64,000 nt of DNA from Cryptosporidium bovis. Lineage: Eukaryota > Apicomplexa > Conoidasida > Eucoccidiorida > Cryptosporidiidae. Each line of letters starts with the position of its first letter. Positions within the stretch are counted from its first letter, which is position 1. The notes below the pieces were generated by a model. It saw only the letters and a program-made list of their open reading frames with translations, was not told where the DNA came from and made no database searches. The translations under genes and the position numbers were made by a program. Positions 20,153 to 30,937 of this stretch are shown here, one piece after another. The stretch lies in NCBI GenBank assembly GCA_009768925.2, contig VHIT02000028.1:596001-660000 (forward strand), read 5' to 3'.

Positions 20153-21166
20153 TTAGTATCCAGTGGCTCTCCATGTGTGTGGATTAGTTTGGAACACTCT
20201 CGCTTCACTAACTAAAAACCTGAGCTGATTTCTTATGTCCTCTTGACTAACATGAATGTCCCTCGTTAATAAAGAATCAATAATATTGTCTATATTCATT
20301 TCAGGATTTCCCTGTGTAGAGGCTTGTTCAAGTATTGAACAAATTGCTTCCCTTAGTTTTAAAGGATTGCCAGTTCCAGTGATTGTTGGTTTGTTTGACG
20401 ATATCGCAGAAACCACTTTAATTGTCCTTTGATTATTCGCTGGAACATTCTGCTCATTATTATTAAAACTATTATTATTGTCACTATTATTGTTTCCATT
20501 ACCAAATTGTCCACTTAAATTAAACATTGAAGAAACAATACTTTGATTAGAGTCTTTTATTACTTCACCAGAGTTCATAGAGACCGAATTGTTTATTGGA
20601 AGTTTATCGTTATTGTTTTTATTGTATAAATTACTAACAATAAAAGTTGCTACATCTATGTCATGCATTGATATTTCATCAGTACATACCAAAGGCCTAA
20701 CAACAAAGGCTCTTACAGAAGGTTCTGAGACCATTAAAGTTAATTCTCCAAAGATTTTGACAAAACAACCTTCTTGTATTGAATTTATAAGTTCTTGTTT
20801 ATACCTTGTTCCCGTATTGTCCACTAACCAATCTATTAGTATCAATCCAGATCCATCGTCTAAATAAAAACGAAGCCTTTGTGGATAATCCTCATGTTCA
20901 ACATGCCTTACAAATCCAACTAATTTAAATAGATTAATACTTTTATCAAATAACTGAAATCTACTTAATGTTATAAATTCACTATATGATCTTAATATCA
21001 TTCCTACCTTCAGAGGTGCCAATTTTTGATCGTTATTTACGTTCTGTTTCTTATCAAAGTTATTTTGCATGCTCAAATCATTTCCTTCTATCAGAAATCC
21101 GCCTCCCTCATTCATATCATCCATCCCAAAACCACCAAAACCTTTACTCATTCCATCGAAATTCAT
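20153..21166 (-). CDS. RPA2: replication protein A 32-kDa subunit
   Basis: 337 residues. The N terminus is Gly/Met-rich (FGGFGMDDMNEGGGF), the usual position of the phosphorylated RPA32 head. An OB fold follows at about 52-175, with the typical LFKLVGFVRHVE and LRFYLDDGSGLILIDWLVD strands. An Asn-rich linker (185-250) leads to the C-terminal winged helix (about 265-337: IIDSLLTRDIHVSQEDIRNQLRFL, then TWRATGY). RPA2 pairs with RPA1 and RPA3 to coat single-stranded DNA in replication, repair and recombination, and its winged helix recruits repair partners. It lies directly beside the XRCC3-like gene. Divergent from LSG1 across a 778-bp spacer. Confidence 0.93.
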   Translation of the reverse strand: MNFDGMSKGFGGFGMDDMNEGGGFLIEGNDLSMQNNFDKKQNVNNDQKLAPLKVGMILRSYSEFITLSRFQLFDKSINLFKLVGFVRHVEHEDYPQRLRFYLDDGSGLILIDWLVDNTGTRYKQELINSIQEGCFVKIFGELTLMVSEPSVRAFVVRPLVCTDEISMHDIDVATFIVSNLYNKNNNDKLPINNSVSMNSGEVIKDSNQSIVSSMFNLSGQFGNGNNNSDNNNSFNNNEQNVPANNQRTIKVVSAISSNKPTITGTGNPLKLREAICSILEQASTQGNPEMNIDNIIDSLLTRDIHVSQEDIRNQLRFLVSEARVFQTNPHTWRATGY

Positions 21167-21944
21167 CCCTACTGAGATACAGGCTAGATTAACTATATAT
21201 TTCCAAATGCATCCAATTATACAAAAATAAAATTTGTATATCTCAATTTTTTATCTTTTGCATTAATACTTGCTGTGCCTTCATATAGTTACTTTATTAA
21301 AGAGGGGTTTTTTTCCTGTTTAAATAAAAGGTACATACAAATTTATAATAAATACCGCACCTTCAAGTCTGTATTTACTATAAAAAAATTTCATTCAAAT
21401 GTGCTTTTTTATCTTTTATACTCAATTTCGTATTTTCATGTTTTCTTAAGCCACGTTTTTTAAATGCATGTATAAAATAACACATCTGTTAAACCAATCA
21501 GTAACACACTCTGTTTCAAGGCATTACAAAATGAAAATCAGTTTTACCAAAGTAAACACGTTATACGTATACGTATTCAATATCTACTCCATTTGTTAAT
21601 CATAACTCCTCTCTTCCATTTATTTCTCTCTCTCCTACCCTACCTCGCTTTATCTACCTAACTAAAATAATTACAAACCAAAAACATAGTGGGGTATAAT
21701 CTACGGCATGTGTAGCCAAAAACAGGATAGTTTTGGCGGCACATACCAAGTAGAGCTTAAAAATAGAATGTCATTTTGACTGGGAAGAGCAAAAATAAAA
21801 TAATTATAACTGAAAGGTGTTTTGTTCGGAATATATGTAGATATATTTTCCTAACAAGTTGTGTTTCTCGATAAAGACTGAGAACAAGGTTCAAATTGTA
21901 CACCGTTAAACACCGTTGCAATTTTTATATAATATTGACAAGAA
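21167..21944. promoter_or_regulatory. divergent promoter region, RPA2 / LSG1
   Basis: 778 bp. Holds the E2F-like TTTTGGCGG (21731-21739) and a pyrimidine tract rich in TCTC and CTACC (about 21615-21655). No supported gene. Confidence 0.4.
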
Positions 21945-23861
21945 ATGGGTGGAGGCAAAAGATTTACAAGGAAGAAGGGAATAAATCAGAGTCAATTGGG
22001 AAAAGCAATATGGAATACTTTCGGTAAGAAATATGAGGACGAGTTGGTTACTGACAAAGAGCACTTACTGAATGTAGTATGTGATAACTACAATGAGATG
22101 AACAATAAAAGCATTGTGGAAATGTCAAATTTGGACGAATATTTGTGTACTTCACTAAGAGCACAGGAGAATTTTGAAGACGAGAAGGTGATAAAGGTAA
22201 TATCAACAAGTAATATTAGCGATATAAATCACAACCATCTAATACTTAGAAGAGATGATGTAAATAAAAATAGTGTTGATATAATAAACTTACCAATACC
22301 CAGACGGCCAATATTATTTGTTGGACCTAATTGCGATTTGAATAAGATGTATAGTGTAAGAAATGTGGACAACATTGAAAAAGAATCATTTTTAAATTGG
22401 AGAAAATCTATAGCAGAGAAAGAAGAATCTACAGGATTATTTGTAACTCCATTTGAGAAGAATTTAGAATACTGGAGACAATTGTGGAGAACAATAGAAA
22501 GAAGTCATGTAATTGTTGAGATTGTTGATGGCAGGGATCCTCTTTTTTTTAGAAATATTGATTTGGAAAAATACATAAATGAGATAGATCCATTAAAAAG
22601 AATTGTATTATTATTTAATAAGGCAGACTTGTTAAGCTTTGAACTTAGAAAAGAGTGGCATGACTACTTCAAGAACAATGTACCAAATATAGATGTTTAC
22701 TTCTTTTCTGCATTAAATGAAATAAACAAAAGGGAAGAAGATTCACATTTGGAATACGATGACGAAATTGAACCTTCTAGTTGTTGCGATATTTTAAGTA
22801 CAAAACAGTTATTATTTATATTACGAGACTTGGCAAAAGTTGTTTACGAGAAAAGTTGTGAGAGATACATTCAATACAAGACCGAGAATAATGATTTTAT
22901 AGACGATAAGCAAACATCTGAGGAGGATACTGCTTTAGAAGAAGAATCTGATGAGGAATTAAAAAAAGAATTAGACGAGTATCAAGAACGAAAACATGAT
23001 GATATTTATGATAAAATTGAGCATAATATAGGCGAATTGAATAACGATCATCAAACCGAGAGGGGTATTTGTATGAACAAAAACAGAAACAGAATTTTAA
23101 TCGATCCCTTGAATCCAGGTGAAATCACAATAGGTATGGTTGGCTTTCCAAATGTAGGAAAATCATCTGTTGTGAATGCTCTTTTTGGTACACAGAAATC
23201 ATCTGTAAGTAGAACACCAGGAAAAACTAAGCATATACAAACATTGAAATTGGTAATTCCACATAAAAACAATGATGATGAATATATAATATTATGTGAT
23301 TGTCCTGGTTTGGTTATGCCTTCATTTACAAGTACAAAAGAGCACTTATTGATAAATGGCGTTATTCCAATAGATCATTATAAAGGAAATTTTTTAAGTA
23401 CAATACAAGTTATTGGAGAAAGGATACAAGAACAGTTGTATAAGATTTATTTCGAAAACGTTAATTCTAAATATCCAAAATTATTTGATTCAAAGGCATT
23501 TTTAAGTAAATTATGCGAAACAAGACACTTATACCAACAAGGAAAAGGTGCAATACCAGACTGGAGTAAAGCTGGAAGAATGATTTTAAGGGATTACTGG
23601 TCAGGTAAATTGCTATATTGTCATTATCCTCCACATAAAAATTACAACAATCATATTGACAATAACAACTTTTCTACTAAGGAACAAGAGTTATCAATGT
23701 CCGATTTAGAATCTGACATTGATATATTAACATTTAAAACAGATGATAATATAACTTTTAATTCAAATAACAACAGTGTAAAAGAAAGGAGAAAAACAAA
23801 AAGACAAATAAGAATGGATCAAAAAAGGATTTTAAGGGGTAAAAACATATTAATTTCTTAA
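21945..23861 (+). CDS. LSG1: large-subunit GTPase LSG1 (circularly permuted GTPase)
   Basis: 638 residues, typical length for LSG1. Starts MGGGKRFTRKKGINQSQLG, matching the conserved basic head. The GTPase motifs are in permuted order: G4 NKAD (about 225), then an acidic insert (about 320-375), then G1 GFPNVGKSS (about 400), G2 SRTPGKTKH (about 424) and G3 DCPG (about 451). SHVIVEIVDGRDPLFFRN precedes G4, as in the YlqF/LSG1 class. LSG1 is a cytoplasmic GTPase that triggers release of the export adaptor NMD3 from nascent 60S subunits. The C terminus is a basic KR-rich tail (KERRKTKRQIRMDQK). Intronless. Confidence 0.93.
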   Translation: MGGGKRFTRKKGINQSQLGKAIWNTFGKKYEDELVTDKEHLLNVVCDNYNEMNNKSIVEMSNLDEYLCTSLRAQENFEDEKVIKVISTSNISDINHNHLILRRDDVNKNSVDIINLPIPRRPILFVGPNCDLNKMYSVRNVDNIEKESFLNWRKSIAEKEESTGLFVTPFEKNLEYWRQLWRTIERSHVIVEIVDGRDPLFFRNIDLEKYINEIDPLKRIVLLFNKADLLSFELRKEWHDYFKNNVPNIDVYFFSALNEINKREEDSHLEYDDEIEPSSCCDILSTKQLLFILRDLAKVVYEKSCERYIQYKTENNDFIDDKQTSEEDTALEEESDEELKKELDEYQERKHDDIYDKIEHNIGELNNDHQTERGICMNKNRNRILIDPLNPGEITIGMVGFPNVGKSSVVNALFGTQKSSVSRTPGKTKHIQTLKLVIPHKNNDDEYIILCDCPGLVMPSFTSTKEHLLINGVIPIDHYKGNFLSTIQVIGERIQEQLYKIYFENVNSKYPKLFDSKAFLSKLCETRHLYQQGKGAIPDWSKAGRMILRDYWSGKLLYCHYPPHKNYNNHIDNNNFSTKEQELSMSDLESDIDILTFKTDDNITFNSNNNSVKERRKTKRQIRMDQKRILRGKNILIS

Positions 23862-24123
23862 ATTATTATTCGAATATTATCCATTTATTCGTTTTTGTGT
23901 TCATATCTCCATGTCAATATTATTTAAAAAACAAACCCATCAATACTCTAGTTAATGTCTATTATGCAATATGTCGATATTCTTTATTGCCAACAACACA
24001 ATTACTAGCTATACAATTATAGAAACAGCATTATTAACAACATGTGTTTATATGAAATATTGTTAGTACTAAAAAATCAAAAAGTAAAATCAAACTGTAA
24101 TTTATTTATTTAAATTAATATTA

Positions 24124-24465
24124 CTATGCAGAATTTTGTATAGTAATGCCTATATTACTATTGTTATTGTCTATTTGACTATTTTTAATTTGACGTTTAG
24201 CTGCTTTTTTAGCAGCACATTTGTTCCTATATGACTTATAGGCGAGAGCAGTAACAAGGAAAAAAACAAAAGCTGCTCCTGCTATTAAAGATGCCAATGT
24301 AGAATCAGAATAACTGTCCGTTCCAACATTAATTCCCTCTATAATTAATGTAGATCTCAGCATGAGAATTCCAAGTAATATAAAGAATATTGCCCCAAAT
24401 GGGGAAATTATAATAATTATCTTTGCATATATATCTAAAATTCGCAATATTAAAGAGTCATCCAT
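24124..24465 (-). CDS. ribonuclease-kappa-like V-ATPase accessory membrane protein
   Basis: 113 residues with two membrane segments (about 15-37 and 55-75) and a basic Ala/Lys tail. The first helix SPFGAIFFILLGILML followed by TLIIEGI matches the RNaseK pattern S-x-x-G-x3-L-x2-LG...L-I-E. The second helix LIAGAAFVFFLVTALAYKSYRNK matches the AA-rich second RNaseK helix ending in Asn-Lys. RNaseK-family proteins are now known as a subunit of the V-ATPase Vo sector (subunit f), which acidifies endomembrane compartments. The match is by pattern, not a search. The gene is divergent from the 26 kb gene across 1.6 kb. Confidence 0.62.
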   Translation of the reverse strand: MDDSLILRILDIYAKIIIIISPFGAIFFILLGILMLRSTLIIEGINVGTDSYSDSTLASLIAGAAFVFFLVTALAYKSYRNKCAAKKAAKRQIKNSQIDNNNSNIGITIQNSA

Positions 24466-26055
24466 ATTTATTTTGTTTCAAAACAATGATAATTATAATT
24501 TAAATTTTTCAAGTGGAAATTAATCACCAACTAGTAATTTTTGTTATTTCCTTATTCTTTTATTTTTAATTATCCAGTTAATTAATTAATAACTTATATA
24601 TATTGCAATTCAATTAAATAGTATATAGATATATGCAAGTATTGACGTGTGTCAATGTTTGTCCCCTTTATTTACCAAAAAAACTGTATTTAACAGCTTA
24701 ATTTAATATTAAGGCAATTTAATAGTACTCTGTGAATCTCCCTTTTTTCTTATATTTAAACTGAACTATACACTTGCGAATTAAAAAGATTTAAACGTTA
24801 AACAACCTCAAGTTCCAGTAAAAGAGTGAAATTTGTTGCCTTTTATTACCTCTTTTCTTAATTTTTACTATTACTTTATTCTATCTTTCTCACCTATTCA
24901 CGTTTATTTATACCATTAAAGACCACTAATAAACCTCTTATTATAATTATTGCTTACACTCCGGGTTTTGTGTTTTAACTATTGCTTGCGCGCCAACATC
25001 AAGGCGGTACTTTTTTTTAATATTACGAGGATGTGAACTAATTAAAATAGTGCATAGATGAATAATGTTACAGACTATATATATTATTACAGGGAAAAAA
25101 AAGAAAAAAAATACTTGTTTACTGGCAAAATAGAGGGATGTTAATATTCTCAATCCGCCAATTTTTTTTATATTTATTTGTGATTTCTTCCTAATATTTT
25201 TACTTTATAAATGCAATACATGTATGTTTGCTTCTTACTTGTGTTTTACAATGTAAACGGAGTATCCCATTTTATTCCTTTTATTATTTATCACTCCACC
25301 TTCTTCTTTTCTCGGTATGAAAAAAATTTATTACAATTTTGAAAATGGTAACTCACACGAAATGTACACTTTAGTTCGGTCAAACTAAATTTCTATATAC
25401 ACATGTAATTTGGGAATATGAAGCCATAGTGCCGGTTTAATTACGTGTATTAATTGCATGCATCAAAATATCATTTCAATGCATAATTTGAATAAAATTT
25501 TATGATTTTTACTGTCTGTAAATTTGAGCAATATTAGAAAGCAGGTATTTTTGCTATAATTAGAACTAAGCAAGTAGATAATATTTGTTAGTCAAAAATT
25601 ACTATGTGAAAATATTCTTGTAGAGTTGCGTTGTGGGTGTAGAAAAAAACAATGTGGATGATAGAAGAAAATTACATAAATAAGGGGTAATGTCACTATT
25701 GTTTCTTTTTTTCGCATTTCATAGGGTCGTTTTTAATAGATAACTTCCATATTTTTTAGTTGTGGCAATCCGAGAAAAATGAGAATGCCCATATCTTTAA
25801 CTTAGATTTATTCGAGTGAGTAGATAATTTAATGTTGGATACGGATTGTATTTTGATTCCTTTTCCCATTGATTTAAACATGTATTCATCTGTGCACATA
25901 TTTGCTTTTCAACTTAATCTTTTTTTCTTAATTAACTAATTTTACTCTTAAGACTTTGATTTAGTTTATGTTAATTGAAATTGTAACATAATATCATCTT
26001 TTTGGCACCAAAAATACTGCAAATACCTTGAATGATTTTTGTTTAATATTTGAAC
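24466..26055. other. 1.6-kb non-coding region between divergent genes
   Basis: Long AT-rich stretch. Visible elements are a GCGCGCC patch (about 24987-24993), AAGGCGG (about 25010), CCGCCA (about 25157) and TGCATGCA (25456-25463). The only frame over 60 codons (24947-25153, minus) looks random. No tRNA or clear structured RNA is seen. Confidence 0.5.
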
Positions 26056-26684
26056 ATGGAAGAGTCAACTATACATATGCCAATAATAAATGTTTGGAAC
26101 AAACAAATGGAGAGAATTAGGATATTTATTAAACAAAATCTGAATTTAGAAGTTGAGGATGTAAACAGGAAATTCCAAACACTACAAAAAGAAATGCTCG
26201 ACGAGATTAAAGGACTTCTGTATATAAATTACAAAGATAGAATTGCCGACCATATTTCTGACGTAAGCTTATCTATATATTTAAATATTCACATGCAAAT
26301 AAAAACATGCATGTAAATATATTAACTATTTTAATACTAACGTGACCATTTGTTCACTTTATTTTTCTTTTTGTTGACTAATTTTAGGATAATCCAAAAA
26401 TGACAAGATTAATGAGTGAAAACAAATTATTGTTAAACCAACTTAAGGAATTAAGCAAAGAAATCATTCAAAAAAGTGAAAAACTAAATGAAAAAAATTC
26501 AGTCATAGAAAACTACCAAAAGGAAATAAGAAGGCTTGAGCTTGAACAAACTGTCAATAAAATCCAAGAAAACATGGATAAAGATCAAACTCAAGGACAC
26601 ATATCGAAACTTGAGAATCAAATTGCAACACTAAACCAGAAACTATGCATTATAAAAGATGCACTTAATAGTAGCTCACATTAA
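26056..26684 (+). CDS. coiled-coil protein, two exons, unknown function
   Basis: Exon 1 is 26056-26262 and exon 2 is 26388-26684. The 125-nt intron starts GTAAGC and ends with TTGACTAATTTTAG, which includes a good branch-point-like TGACTAAT. The junction is in phase (ISD joined to DNPKMTRL), giving 167 residues. Start moved to ATG 26056, since the frame otherwise begins at a TTG. The second half (from about residue 72) is a continuous coiled coil (ENKLLLNQLKELSKEI, then LENQIATLNQKL). The first half is helical with a Met/Trp-containing head. No family recognised; a small cytoskeletal or tethering subunit is possible. The intron itself carries two TGCATG-type motifs (about 26291-26313). Confidence 0.8.
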
Positions 26685-27551
26685 ACCTTTTTTCTGGCCT
26701 CCAAATAGTACTCTCCAAAACCATAATACATATGATATAAAATTGCAAGCACACACTTTTGTCATACAGTCAAATAACCACATATCCGCACATGTAAAGT
26801 TCAGTAATTGTAAATTAGTTGATGTTTAAACAAAATAAGTACAGTTCTAAAGCTGAACGAAAATCAAACGCAAATTTAAACTTTTATTTTCTTTTTTTTC
26901 CCTCCTCATTTTTCTCCTTTTTAGATTTATCTGACTGTTCTCACGGCTCCCTAATTAATCTTGAAATTAGTTTGCTTGTCTCAAAAAGAACTATTAAAGG
27001 ATTTGGCGCCTGATCTTATTTAGCAATTCATGCAAAATAGAAATGTATATAAAGAAATAAATTGAGGAGACAAAGTTTGCTAATACGACTGTTAAGATGT
27101 AAAGTAGATTAGGAGGGGTGAGGAAGAAAGATAAAGAAATAAATACAAGAGTTCTTGGAACATATCGAGTAAATATAGGTATTTTACTGATAATTTAAGG
27201 AATAAAAGTTGTATTTGTGGGGAACATAGTCAAGTTAAAATAATAAATTACAGGAAAAAATACTGCATGAAGCAGTAATTTACTTAAATGTATTAAATAT
27301 ATAAAATAAAGTGTGTATATATAAGTGAATAATTTGCTTATTTTTTGTTCCAGTATTTAAATAATTGAGCAACTATATTATATTAGACGGGCAACAAGCA
27401 AATATGTTATCAATTTAAAAAGAATAATGTTAGATGAAATAAAGGTGATGAAAGGTAAATAGGAGTATTTCTTTTTTCACTCAATGTCACACTCTTTACT
27501 CTCACTATAAATAGAAATATACAAGGAATGCCAAATTAAACCGAATCAAAT
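26685..27551. promoter_or_regulatory. promoter region of the UEV-like gene
   Basis: 867 bp. Contains TTTGGCGCC (27002-27010), an E2F-type site about 540 nt before the start. A pyrimidine-rich stretch (26880-26925) and a short 64-codon frame are also present; neither supports a gene. Confidence 0.35.
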
Positions 27552-29684
27552 ATGATTAACGGTCTACATCAAGTTCTGGGCAACAAATTTTCAAAAACAA
27601 ATGAAAAGAACACAAAAATGAGTAATATAGTTGAAATACATAAAAACAGGATAAAAAATGAAATAGAAAGATTGAAGTCAAATCAATGCAAACTAAGTAA
27701 CTGTGGCGAAAGTGAAACTGGTATTGGCCTTGATAATGACGAAAAGTTACACTTTCATGTAAATAATGTGACAATATATAGTAAAACAAGCAAGAACTAT
27801 ATATTAATAGAAATATCGTTGACGATAGATAATTTGGACTCATTTAATACTAATACAGTTCCAGTAGAGATTATACTGTATAAAGATTTCCCGTTTGGTT
27901 TTCCAGACATAATATTTCCAACAACATGTTGTTTTCCAAGTTTAAGTGACGGAAGAAGTTTTACGGTTGAAATACTAAACAATAGTGAATGGTCACCAAG
28001 TAAAACACTATTGGACATAGTAGGTAATATACGAAGTTTTTTAATACTATACAATAAAAAAATATCAACAGTGGGTGCTAGTGATCTATACATAGGAAGT
28101 TATAGAAGTCCAATTTCTTTTAACTATCGCTGCAGCAATTCCCTTATATATCCCATATTAGAGTCAAATATAAAATTTACAGACGAATTATACAGCGAAA
28201 TAATTGATAGTCATTTAATATTAAAGTCGAACAATAACATTAATAAAGGCAATGGCAGCATTCATTCAATAAGTAGACTTATATCTCAAAACAGCAAAAA
28301 TATCGCTAAATCCTTGGTACCTATACCTCTAAACACAAGAGGAATAACAAGGGAAACATCAAATTGGAAATTCGAAAAACCGTTTATAAATATCAATTTT
28401 GTATTTAATAATACAAATATAATATTATTTGACTCGATACTTTTAATTATTGAAAATAATGGTGAATATTATACTGGAAATTGTAATGATTCAAATCCAG
28501 ATAATTACAGTAATGTTGGTATTATAAGTGCAATATCTAATATAACACACAATATATTTTCGAAAAAAAGTCAAAAAACATCATCATCTTCCTCTTTTTC
28601 AGATGAGATACTATCTGATTCTTCACTTTGTGGAAATGTCGTATTATGGTTTTACCTGTCTACTATAACACATATATTTGATAATACTGGTAAACTTATA
28701 TTTGGAAATAAGGGAACAGTTCCGAATGAAATAACTGAAAAAATAAGCAAATTGGAATACAGTGAATGTATTATCATTATTATCGGCTACGACTTATTGC
28801 ATGAAAGATCTAACCTTAATTTCTATTTTCAAAATGAGCTTATCAAAGTTTCTAAAGATAATAACAAACCAATTATTATTAAACTTAAATTTCATAACAG
28901 TAAGGCAAAGCATGAAAATTCTTGCTGTCTTTCCTTTGCTAATAATATTAGAGATAAAGTTAAAAAAATAGGAAACTATTTTCCAGATAATTGTTATAAT
29001 CCAAATTGGGACTCATATTTTCAACTTAAACTACTTGAGAATATAAATAACAAGTACCAAAACATAATTACATCCAATCATATTAATTTATGCTCTGATA
29101 TCATATATAAATGGGTTACTATTTCCTCCAAATTGATTGAACTAACATCATTTATTTCAGAAACCGATGACAAATACTACGACGAATCGAATAACTTGGT
29201 TAAAATAATGCAACAAGTACTTATTAGTAGCCCTGTTAAAAATATACTTCATTCTCGAAAAGGAACGAGTAGTTACGGTCTTTATACAAGCGATTCCGCT
29301 GCTACCTTGCAACCAAACAATCATTCACATAATCACTCACTAGAGACGGATGTTAATTCTGGACCAAGTATTAATACTGCTATTCATGGTCCCGTCATAG
29401 TAGAAAGTATCGAAATAAATGACTTTGAATTTCCCAATCACAATACAAATATTGATAATAGCTCAGAAGACATTGACAGTACAGGAAATAATACACTAAA
29501 TGAAAACCAGAGTTGTGATGATACAGACGATTACGGCAATATTGAGTGCAAAAAAAGATCAAACAGTGGCATTTCTTCAAGCAATACTGCAGAGAAGCAA
29601 CAATGCAACCATATTCAGTTACATGAGGACAGTAGTGTCGACCTAAACGAAGACATGGGCAATGAATTGCAATTTAATATATAA
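27552..29684 (+). CDS. protein with inactive E2-like (UEV-type) domain and long Asn-rich tail
   Basis: 710 residues. Residues about 65-168 resemble a ubiquitin-conjugating (UBC) fold: EIILYKDFPFGFPDIIF matches the E2 P-x-x-YPF-x-P-P strand, and SEWSPSKTLLDIVGNIRSFL matches W-S-P...L-x-x-I-x-x-L. The catalytic-Cys segment (usually I-C-L-D-I-L) reads SFTVEIL, so Thr replaces Cys and the HPN motif is also lost. That makes it a ubiquitin E2 variant or similar non-catalytic fold. Residues 170-500 are unrecognised with beta-rich segments; the last 150 are Ser/Asn/acidic and disordered. A second in-frame ATG is at 27618. Exact partner and pathway unknown. Confidence 0.6.
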   Translation: MINGLHQVLGNKFSKTNEKNTKMSNIVEIHKNRIKNEIERLKSNQCKLSNCGESETGIGLDNDEKLHFHVNNVTIYSKTSKNYILIEISLTIDNLDSFNTNTVPVEIILYKDFPFGFPDIIFPTTCCFPSLSDGRSFTVEILNNSEWSPSKTLLDIVGNIRSFLILYNKKISTVGASDLYIGSYRSPISFNYRCSNSLIYPILESNIKFTDELYSEIIDSHLILKSNNNINKGNGSIHSISRLISQNSKNIAKSLVPIPLNTRGITRETSNWKFEKPFININFVFNNTNIILFDSILLIIENNGEYYTGNCNDSNPDNYSNVGIISAISNITHNIFSKKSQKTSSSSSFSDEILSDSSLCGNVVLWFYLSTITHIFDNTGKLIFGNKGTVPNEITEKISKLEYSECIIIIIGYDLLHERSNLNFYFQNELIKVSKDNNKPIIIKLKFHNSKAKHENSCCLSFANNIRDKVKKIGNYFPDNCYNPNWDSYFQLKLLENINNKYQNIITSNHINLCSDIIYKWVTISSKLIELTSFISETDDKYYDESNNLVKIMQQVLISSPVKNILHSRKGTSSYGLYTSDSAATLQPNNHSHNHSLETDVNSGPSINTAIHGPVIVESIEINDFEFPNHNTNIDNSSEDIDSTGNNTLNENQSCDDTDDYGNIECKKRSNSGISSSNTAEKQQCNHIQLHEDSSVDLNEDMGNELQFNI

Positions 29685-30216
29685 TTCCGTCCAAATCATA
29701 TCCTTATACCCAGAAAAAACTCAAAGTCAAAGTGGGAGCGAGTACATTTACAAACAGGGTTTTGCCTATTACTTTTTTTTTACCGCCACTAATTTCCCCA
29801 TACACCATTCCAAAACAGTTATGGGGGGCCACCTGGTGAGGGGTACAATAAATACTGATTATGTTACATACTAAAACCATCCAAGACAAAATGTCTCAGT
29901 AATACATCTCAAATATTTTTTAAAAAAGTTATTATAATTATAACTATAAAATAATATTTATCTGCTATTAATGATTACGAGTAGACGGAATAACAAATAA
30001 ATAAATTATATATATAGTATCACTTTTATTTTAACGTCATAGTCTCCCCCTTCCATATTTATGCTATTAACACTATTTTAATTTATAGCGTATTTGTCTT
30101 GACTGTCACTTGTTGAAATATAGACGTCAGCCAAACTCGTCACTTTGATAATTTCTTCGTTACTTAACTGAATATTCAGTGCTTTTGCTAAGTTTGAATT
30201 GATATAGAAAAACAAA
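29685..30216. promoter_or_regulatory. spacer upstream of cyclophilin A
   Basis: 532 bp. It includes a short G/C-rich stretch GGGGGGCCACCTGGTGAGGGG (about 29823-29844). Otherwise AT-rich without a supported gene. Confidence 0.35.
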
Positions 30217-30732
30217 ATGCCAAATCCAGTTGTATACTTTGATATATCTATCAACCAGGCACCTGTCGGCCGTATTACAATGGAGTTGTTTGCAGACAAA
30301 GTTCCACAAACTGCCGAGAATTTCAGGGCACTGTGCACGGGTGAGAAGGGAATGGGACAGTCCGGCAAGCCTTTATGCTACACTGGTTCATTCTTCCACC
30401 GTATTATCCCACAGTTCATGATACAGGGTGGTGATTTCACGCGTGGTGATGGTACCGGTGGTGAGTCTATTTACGGACAAAAATTCAGGGATGAGAACTT
30501 TATCTTTCAACATAATGCTCCATTCTTGCTTTCCATGGCAAATGCAGGTCCAAACACTAACGGATCGCAGTTTTTCATCACAACAGTGCCATGTCCTTGG
30601 TTAGACGGAAAACACGTTGTTTTTGGCAAGGTCTTGGAGGGTGAGGATGTAGTTAAAAACATCGAAAAATGTGGCTCCCAAAATGGTAAACCAACAAAAA
30701 CTGTTTGCATCACCGCATCAGGAGCTCTCTAA
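30217..30732 (+). CDS. cyclophilin A-type peptidyl-prolyl isomerase
   Basis: 171 residues, a complete single-domain cyclophilin without signal or targeting extension, so cytosolic. Active-site features: [16 protein letters not shown] with catalytic Arg62, SQFFITT, and Trp128 in [13 protein letters not shown], the cyclosporin-contact tryptophan. The loop [14 protein letters not shown] carries the insertion of divergent-loop cyclophilins, and Cys40 and Cys164 match the redox-sensitive pair of that class. It catalyses cis-trans isomerisation of Xaa-Pro bonds in folding. Codon use is visibly richer in C-ending codons than neighbouring genes, as expected for high expression. Confidence 0.96.
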   Translation: MPNPVVYFDISINQAPVGRITMELFADKVPQTAENFRALCTGEKGMGQSGKPLCYTGSFFHRIIPQFMIQGGDFTRGDGTGGESIYGQKFRDENFIFQHNAPFLLSMANAGPNTNGSQFFITTVPCPWLDGKHVVFGKVLEGEDVVKNIEKCGSQNGKPTKTVCITASGAL

Positions 30733-30937
30733 GTTTTAGAATTTTTCCTTTTGTTCAGCTTAAGAATTTATTTGATTCTCCGTTTCACCCCTTTATTCTC
30801 ATATATTTGTTTGACTTGGTGGAATGTATGTGTAAATAGCCGTATGTTCGCATTACAATAATATGCATTTGTACATTATTGCAATGTTCGTATACCACAA
30901 AGATGATCGCTATTATCTATAAAGGACCGATTTGAGA

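Noticed and set aside
24947-25153. 68-codon minus-strand frame with a poly-Phe run
   Set aside because: Derived from a homopolymer-rich region; no recognisable pattern.
26819-27013. 64-codon plus-strand frame
   Set aside because: Pyrimidine-tract artefact with no domain.
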